Positions 41,677 to 45,649 of a DNA stretch of 45,649 nucleotides are shown one piece after another. This DNA comes from Anaerolineales bacterium. Lineage in GTDB: Bacteria > Chloroflexota > Anaerolineae > Anaerolineales > JABWBV01. The DNA is taken from assembly GCA_020634875.1 (NCBI GenBank), contig JACKAX010000030.1:1-45649 (forward strand), in the 5' to 3' direction. A program made the position numbers and the translations under genes. Below the pieces are notes generated by a model that worked only from the letters and a program-made list of their open reading frames with translations, searched no databases and had not been told where the DNA came from. The first letter of the stretch is position 1, and the number at the start of each line of letters is the position of its first letter.

Positions 41677-42309
41677 GTGATCCAATCATTGAACGACCCA
41701 ATCCTACTCGAAGGTGTAAAAGCGTTAGCCAACCAAGACAAAGACCTTGCCCGCATCGTCTCCACCTATGGTTCGCCCCCATTGTGGGCACGCACACCAG
41801 GTTTCCCCACACTGATCCACATCATCCTGGAGCAACAAGTATCCCTCGCTTCCGCCAAAGCCGCCTTCACACGTCTCGAAGAAGCCATCCACCCCTTGAC
41901 CCCTGAAAATTTGCTCACCCTGACAGACGACCAACTCAAACAGATCGGTTTCAGCCGCCAAAAGACCCGATACGCCCGCGAACTGGCAAACGCTATCCTC
42001 AACGGAAGTCTGGATTTAACAGCGTTGGCACAATTGGAAGATGAAGAAGCAAAAGCCCATCTGATGAAAATCAAAGGAATCGGCCCGTGGACCGCGGAGA
42101 TTTATCTGTTGATGGCTTTGGGACGCCCCGACATCTGGCCCAACGGCGATCTGGCTCTGGAACTTGCCCTCCAGCAGGTCAAAGGTTTGGAGAAGCGTCC
42201 GACGCGTGAAGAAGCGAGAAACCTCAGCGACGCGTGGCAACCCTGGCGCGCAGTTGCGGCGAGATTGTTGTGGCACGCGTATTTGAGTGTGAGAAATAAC
42301 GCAGGCTAG
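41677..42309 (+). CDS. DNA-3-methyladenine glycosylase (AlkA/HhH-GPD type)
   Basis: 210 residues. The family core reads IILEQQVSLASAKAAFTRLEE, then the helix-hairpin-helix LMKIKGIGPWTAEIYLLMALGRPDIWPNGDLAL, where the Asp of GDL is the expected catalytic residue. It removes alkylated bases in base-excision repair. There is no Fe-S cluster Cys set, so it is not a Nth/MutY type. The start is a GTG at 41677 with AAGGA about 12 bases upstream; TATAAT at 41648-41653 is a likely -10. The next gene has an Ada-like Cys motif. Confidence 0.9.
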   Translation: MIQSLNDPILLEGVKALANQDKDLARIVSTYGSPPLWARTPGFPTLIHIILEQQVSLASAKAAFTRLEEAIHPLTPENLLTLTDDQLKQIGFSRQKTRYARELANAILNGSLDLTALAQLEDEEAKAHLMKIKGIGPWTAEIYLLMALGRPDIWPNGDLALELALQQVKGLEKRPTREEARNLSDAWQPWRAVAARLLWHAYLSVRNNAG

Positions 42310-42334
42310 AATTGTTCTAAAAAAGCAATTGGTA

Positions 42335-42434
42335 TGTCACTGCGAGTGCGGATGCATCCGATGCTTTGGGCGAATCAGTCTCCCCCTACGATCAGGGAGT
42401 TTGCTTCGTCGTCAAAGCCCTCCTCGCAAAGACA
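42335..42434. repeat. 100-bp palindromic intergenic element
   Basis: The ends TGTCACTGCGAG (42335-42346) and CTCGCAAAGACA (42423-42434) are inverted with one or two mismatches. Inside, GCGAATCAGTCTCCC and GGGAGTTTGCTTCG form a second stem around CCTACGATCA. From memory, this 'TCATTGCGAG...GAAGCAATCTCC' sequence type is a repeat scattered through intergenic regions of Chloroflexota and some other phyla. It fills the gap between the glycosylase gene and the next gene. Confidence 0.75.
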
Positions 42435-42448
42435 ATCAATCCACTAAC

Positions 42449-43069
42449 ATGCCCAAACAAAATCGTGTCACTCCCTTCAGCACCCTGATTGCAACCCCCG
42501 CCCGTGGAACCCTCACTGGAAATCGCGGCTGTTTACACGATGAGCACCAGCAAATCCAACGCACCTTTCTTGGCAAACGGTGGATCATCTGCCTGCTCGA
42601 ATTCAAAGGCCGGAAACGCCCGATCATGACTCCAGGCCGGTACACGGAATTGTTCTTCCTCGACGAAGCGACCGCCCTCGCTGCCGGACATCGCCCTTGT
42701 GCAGAATGTCAACGCGAGCGTTTCAACCGCTTTCGAGAGCTTTGGGCCAGTACGTTTGATGAAATGACCCCTCGCCCTGCCGCAACGGTATTGGATGCCT
42801 TCCTTCACGAGGAAAGGATGAGTCAGACGCATATTTTCTGTGACTCGATTGACGGCTTACCCGACGGAACCTTTGTGACGGATGATGAGCAAACCGCTTA
42901 TCTGGTATTGAAAAATCAGGTGTTGCGTTGGAGTACAGAGGGGTATGAGCGTGCGGTGGAAACGTTGTGGTATCCAGTGCGTGTGCTCACGCCGCCTTCG
43001 GTGGTTCGCACGTTGGCGGCGGGGTATCCGGTGGGTATTCATCCTTCCGCTTTTCAGGTTAAGGAATAG
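42449..43069 (+). CDS. uncharacterised protein with an Ada-like Cys motif
   Basis: 206 residues from the ATG at 42449; the longer frame to 42329 is made of the palindromic repeat and is rejected. The segment YTELFFLDEATALAAGHRPCAECQRERFNRF resembles the end of the Ada metal-binding domain (F-A-T-x-x-x-A-x-A-A-G-x-R-P-C-x-x-C). The other two Ada Cys residues are not obvious; Cys also occur in NRGCLHD and WIICLLE. I recall similar uncharacterised proteins in other bacteria but know no function. Its position directly after an alkylbase glycosylase gene suggests a DNA-repair or DNA-binding role, which is an inference. Confidence 0.7.
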   Translation: MPKQNRVTPFSTLIATPARGTLTGNRGCLHDEHQQIQRTFLGKRWIICLLEFKGRKRPIMTPGRYTELFFLDEATALAAGHRPCAECQRERFNRFRELWASTFDEMTPRPAATVLDAFLHEERMSQTHIFCDSIDGLPDGTFVTDDEQTAYLVLKNQVLRWSTEGYERAVETLWYPVRVLTPPSVVRTLAAGYPVGIHPSAFQVKE

Positions 43070-43124
43070 TTTGGGAAACAATTACTAGATCTGCCTAAAA
43101 GCTTTTTATCCCGCATTCCGAATG

Positions 43125-43176
43125 TATAATATCCAAAATGACGCCTAAAAAGGATTCGGATAAGAACCCAAAATAG
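43125..43176 (+). promoter_or_regulatory. candidate -10 box and short leader ORF before the HAD gene
   Basis: TATAAT at 43125-43130 has only a weak -35 candidate. A 12-codon ORF (ATG 43138 to TAG 43176, encoding MTPKKDSDKNPK) begins eight bases after the -10 box. It could be a leader peptide or chance. The HAD start lies 56 bases further on. Confidence 0.3.
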
Positions 43177-43231
43177 CATTTATCTTTACCAAAATGCAGG
43201 TTATCAGCCCGTTAGCTGGCTAAAGCGAAAT

Positions 43232-44080
43232 ATGGAGAAAACCTATAATTTGAACTACCCAGAAGATAAAACCGGTATTCGTTTAGTTGCCATTGATTTA
43301 GACGGTACATTATTGGATGGAAATGGAAAACTTCCCCCTCGTGGTAGTACTCTAATCAAAGCAGCCTATGGTAAAGGCATCCATATCATCATTGCCACGA
43401 CACGGAATTATGATGATGTGCAAAGGATATGCGGTACATTAAAGATTAATGATCCCATTATTTGTTCAAATGGGGCTTATATCTACGAAAACCCAACCGG
43501 ATCAGTATGGCGGGAGTTGCGTATTCCGATTCATATAGCCGAGAGAATATGTCAGCTGGCAGATGAAAATGATTGGGAGTTAAGCACCAGTGTTGGCGAA
43601 ACCACCTACTTTAAACAACGTCCAGGCCAAGCACTTGGGCTCCTGACCGAAAATATTGAAGTAGTCAAAAGGAATAAAGATGCAATTGTGGCAAAGCCAC
43701 ATCGGATTTTGTGCTGGCAACCTGAAGCAATGGAAGGCATCCAGAGATTGTGCTTAGATGAATTCCCGGGAGAATGTCGAACGGAAGTATATTACAAACC
43801 GACTGGGGAGCCACACTCGCTGGGGGTATTTGCTTGGAATGCAGATAAAGGTAGTGCGTTAGAAGTCGTGTTATCAAAGATGGGAATATCTCAATATGGG
43901 GTCATGGCAATTGGTGATAACACCAATGATTTACCCATGTTCGAGTTTGCAAAATACAGAGTTGCGATGAGTAATGGTACAGAAGAAATAAAGCGAAATG
44001 CTAGCATTATCGCTCCTAGCAATAGAGAAGAAGGCGTGGCATGGGTGTTTGAAAACTATGTCCGGCAATCAACTCAATAA
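43232..44080 (+). CDS. Cof-type HAD-IIB family phosphatase
   Basis: 282 residues. HAD motif I is DLDGT (22-26) in LVAIDLDGTLLDG. The type-IIB cap lies in the middle, and the C-terminal motif IV is IGDNTNDLPMFEFAKYRVAMSNGTEEIKRNASII, typical of Cof/YidA-like sugar phosphatases. It would dephosphorylate small phosphorylated metabolites. No strong SD precedes the ATG. The stop overlaps the start of the following short MBL remnant (TAATG). Codon use is more AT-rich than in the neighbouring glycosylase gene. Confidence 0.9.
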   Translation: MEKTYNLNYPEDKTGIRLVAIDLDGTLLDGNGKLPPRGSTLIKAAYGKGIHIIIATTRNYDDVQRICGTLKINDPIICSNGAYIYENPTGSVWRELRIPIHIAERICQLADENDWELSTSVGETTYFKQRPGQALGLLTENIEVVKRNKDAIVAKPHRILCWQPEAMEGIQRLCLDEFPGECRTEVYYKPTGEPHSLGVFAWNADKGSALEVVLSKMGISQYGVMAIGDNTNDLPMFEFAKYRVAMSNGTEEIKRNASIIAPSNREEGVAWVFENYVRQSTQ

Positions 44081-44199
44081 TGGATGATATGGATACGGCA
44101 AAAGCAAGTACCGAACGGCTAAAAAGGTTAGAGATCAAAACGATATATCCTGGACATGGAAAGCCATTCTCTATGGGGCAATTCATAGAAAATATCTGA
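44080..44199 (+). pseudogene. C-terminal remnant of a metallo-beta-lactamase-fold hydrolase
   Basis: A 39-residue frame starting at the base shared with the HAD stop (TAATG). It reads MDDMDTAKASTERLKRLEIK followed by TIYPGHGKPFSMGQFIENI. The YPGHGKPF motif is the typical end of MBL-fold hydrolases, where the His is a metal ligand; the rest of the enzyme is missing. The upstream gene is intact, so this is likely the leftover of a deleted gene. A functional micro-protein is possible but less likely. Confidence 0.6.
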
Positions 44200-44317
44200 A
44201 AGGAGCGTGGCGTTGGTTGTAGAAGAGTGCTCTACATCAGAATAGGATAGATGTCAAAGCAAAGCCGCTCCGAAGATTAAAGACCCGTTTAGGGTTTGGA
44301 GAAGAAGGAGAACAATT

Positions 44318-44635
44318 ATGAGAGCCTCGATATTTTGGGATGTTACCGTTCCACGAGTCATGACAATCTATGCCAACACGATCTTCCTGATGCTGTGGGT
44401 TGGGTTTGTTATTGCGTTGATCACCAATAGGGAGTGGCTGGATATGCTCTGGAATTATGCACAAGCACTGCCTTTGGTTCCAAGGATTATTATCTGGATG
44501 ATTTTTCTCCCTATCATGGTAGGGTTGTGGATTTGGGAATCCTCTTGGCCTGCCCTTGGGCGCGTGTCAGGATTTATCGGTATCGTGGCCTGGACGCTCG
44601 TAGCCGTTGCCAACTTGTTTCGAGTCTTTCGGTAG
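44318..44635 (+). CDS. small membrane protein, unknown function
   Basis: 105 residues with three hydrophobic helices: MTIYANTIFLMLWVGFVIALI, ALPLVPRIIIWMIFLPIMVGLWIW and VSGFIGIVAWTLVAVANLF. No known family. The start is supported by AGAAGGAGAAC just upstream. It is separated from the MBL remnant by 118 bases, in which no gene is seen. Confidence 0.7.
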   Translation: MRASIFWDVTVPRVMTIYANTIFLMLWVGFVIALITNREWLDMLWNYAQALPLVPRIIIWMIFLPIMVGLWIWESSWPALGRVSGFIGIVAWTLVAVANLFRVFR

Positions 44636-44711
44636 AGAAATGATTTCACGGAGTGCATCGCTCCTAAAGTGACTAATAATCCATGAACTGGAGCGGCCTA
44701 ACCGTTATTAA

Positions 44712-45311
44712 ATGATTGAAAATCCCATGCCCCTCACTGAAACCTTCCTCACCCCCACCCTCCCCGCCTCTTTCTACTGGTTCAACCCACCCGCCCGCTT
44801 CCAAACTGGCAACGGCCTCGAAATCTACACCGACGAAAAGACCGACTTCTGGCAGCGCACGCACTACGGCTTCCGACGTGATGACGGGCACTGCCTCTTC
44901 ACCCGCCAGACCGAAGACTTCACCCTCTCCACCCACGTTGCATTCCGCCCACAGACGCAATATGACCAATGCGGCCTGATGGTTCGCATAGACGCCGAAA
45001 ACTGGATCAAAGTCTCCACCGAATACGAAGATGCACACCACAGCCGCCTCGGTTCGGTCGTCACCAATTTCGGCTATTCGGATTGGGCGACGCAGGACAT
45101 TTCCTCCGAGCACAAGGAGATGCACTATCGCATTAGCCGCACGGGTGGAGATTTTCTGCTCGAAAGCTCCTTCGACGGGCAGATCTGGCAACAACTTCGC
45201 ATCACCCATCTGCACAACGCCCCCGATATACTTGAAATCGGGGTTTACGCGTGCAGTCCGATTGGGAAGGATTTTTGGTGCCGGTTTACGCGGGTGGAAA
45301 TCACCGTATAA
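44712..45311 (+). CDS. DUF1349 family protein (concanavalin A-like fold)
   Basis: 199 residues. The family pattern is clear: GLEIYTDEKTDFWQRTHYGF, TEDFTLSTHVAFRPQTQYDQCGLMVRIDAENWIKVSTEYE, LGSVVTNFGYSDWATQDI and the IGVYACSPIGKDFWCRFTRVEI ending. It is related to yeast YBR- and B. subtilis-type 'regulation of enolase' proteins in databases; the actual function is not known, though the fold suggests carbohydrate binding. The start could be 44712 or the ATG at 44727. The next gene's promoter lies inside its last codons. Confidence 0.87.
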   Translation: MIENPMPLTETFLTPTLPASFYWFNPPARFQTGNGLEIYTDEKTDFWQRTHYGFRRDDGHCLFTRQTEDFTLSTHVAFRPQTQYDQCGLMVRIDAENWIKVSTEYEDAHHSRLGSVVTNFGYSDWATQDISSEHKEMHYRISRTGGDFLLESSFDGQIWQQLRITHLHNAPDILEIGVYACSPIGKDFWCRFTRVEITV

Positions 45312-45320
45312 TTCCCGCAT
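45285..45320 (+). promoter_or_regulatory. promoter with start codon at the expected transcription start
   Basis: TTTACG (45285-45290), a 17-bp spacer, TATAAT (45308-45313) and the ATG at 45320. The geometry is the same as at 10558-10593, including six bases between the -10 box and the ATG. It overlaps the end of the DUF1349 gene. Confidence 0.65.
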
Positions 45321-45649
45321 GACCTCCCTCCGCATCCTCTACGACGGCTGGCCGCTCTGCCATGAGCCGAACAGCCCTGCCGCCCTCCACTTGCTGGCCC
45401 TCCTCGCCTACCTGCCGGAAACCATCCAACCCATCCTCGCCCTCCCCGCGCCGCCCCCCGTCTGGCTTCCCCCACATCTCCAAACCTACATCGAACCCAC
45501 CGCCCCCCAGGCGCACCTGCAATGGGAGCAACGCACCCTGCCCCATCTCCGCGCCCAATTAGGCGCGGACCTTTTGCATTTGATGACGGAAACGGCCTCC
45601 CTCCTCAATGGAACCCGCACCGTCATCAGCCCCACCCAACCCGGTGATT
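45320..45649 (+). CDS. N-terminal part of a gene cut by the window edge, possibly a glycosyltransferase
   Basis: 110 residues with no stop before the window end. The sequence LRILYDGWPLCHEPNSPAAL followed by HLLALLAYLPETIQPILALP resembles the N-terminus of group 4 glycosyltransferases (strand, Gly-rich turn, long helix), but no catalytic motif is included, so the product is only a suggestion. Third positions are strongly C-rich, supporting coding. Its promoter looks leaderless. Confidence 0.6.

Noticed and set aside
42329..42448. N-terminal extension of the Ada-like-motif protein, with several Cys
   Set aside because: The extension is translated palindromic repeat; the ATG at 42449 lies right after the element.
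1..45649. tRNA, rRNA, CRISPR array, insertion sequence or integrase
   Set aside because: None was found by eye: no rRNA-like blocks, no tRNA T-arm in a plausible cloverleaf, no regularly spaced repeats with unique spacers, and no transposase or integrase motif, including at the edges of the AT-rich island.

Overview
This window most likely comes from a member of the Chloroflexota (Anaerolineae-like). The assignment is an inference from gene content and style: mid-to-high GC coding DNA, a RodZ-like protein with two HTH domains, a CSLREA/choice-of-anchor Q beta-helix protein, secreted proteins ending in a short hydrophobic 'PLV'-type tail, a PPi-type phosphofructokinase, and intergenic DNA full of palindromic repeats. 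I see no rRNA, tRNA, CRISPR array, insertion sequence or replication origin.

Layout. (1) 1-9.1 kb, plus strand: a catabolic/transport cluster with an aldo/keto reductase, an EamA transporter, an MFS transporter fused to a TolB-like (PD40) beta-propeller, a VOC protein, a free-standing paralogue of that propeller, a Gfo/Idh/MocA oxidoreductase and a class-C-type serine hydrolase. Most of its gaps hold a different inverted repeat just upstream of the next gene. (2) 9.1-16.7 kb: a GlcD-like FAD oxidoreductase (minus), a radical-SAM protein of the DNA modification/repair type with a consensus promoter that looks leaderless, a GT-C-type membrane protein, and a 1042-residue SF2 helicase (minus) with two predicted membrane helices. 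(3) 16.7-20.4 kb: a sharply AT-rich island with three tightly spaced genes (D12-class adenine methyltransferase, ParB-like protein, PD-(D/E)xK-like protein). It looks horizontally acquired and is the best candidate for an undescribed restriction or defence system. (4) 20.4-28.0 kb: a YdeI/DUF1905-like protein, ribosomal protein L9, RodZ-like protein, a GlsB/YeaQ-type membrane protein, RimO, a bisphosphate nucleotidase and another GT-C-like membrane protein.

(5) 28.0-35.5 kb: an extracellular module. A 1543-residue secreted protein (HExxH protease-like region, vWA-like region, Big_1-type Ig repeats) is preceded by three direct repeats at exact 11-bp intervals next to a -10 box and by a large inverted repeat in its leader. 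A small secreted protein and a minus-strand beta-helix protein follow; all three end in a similar tail. (6) 35.8-39.0 kb: a PPi-type phosphofructokinase (minus) and a three-gene operon of unknown function with a good sigma70-type promoter. (7) 39.3-45.6 kb: ComEC with a degenerate C-terminal metallo-beta-lactamase domain, an AlkA-type DNA glycosylase, a protein with an Ada-like Cys motif, a Cof-type HAD phosphatase, a 39-residue remnant of a metallo-hydrolase, a small membrane protein, a DUF1349 protein, and the start of a gene cut by the window edge.

All assignments come from reading motifs by eye; no database search was run.
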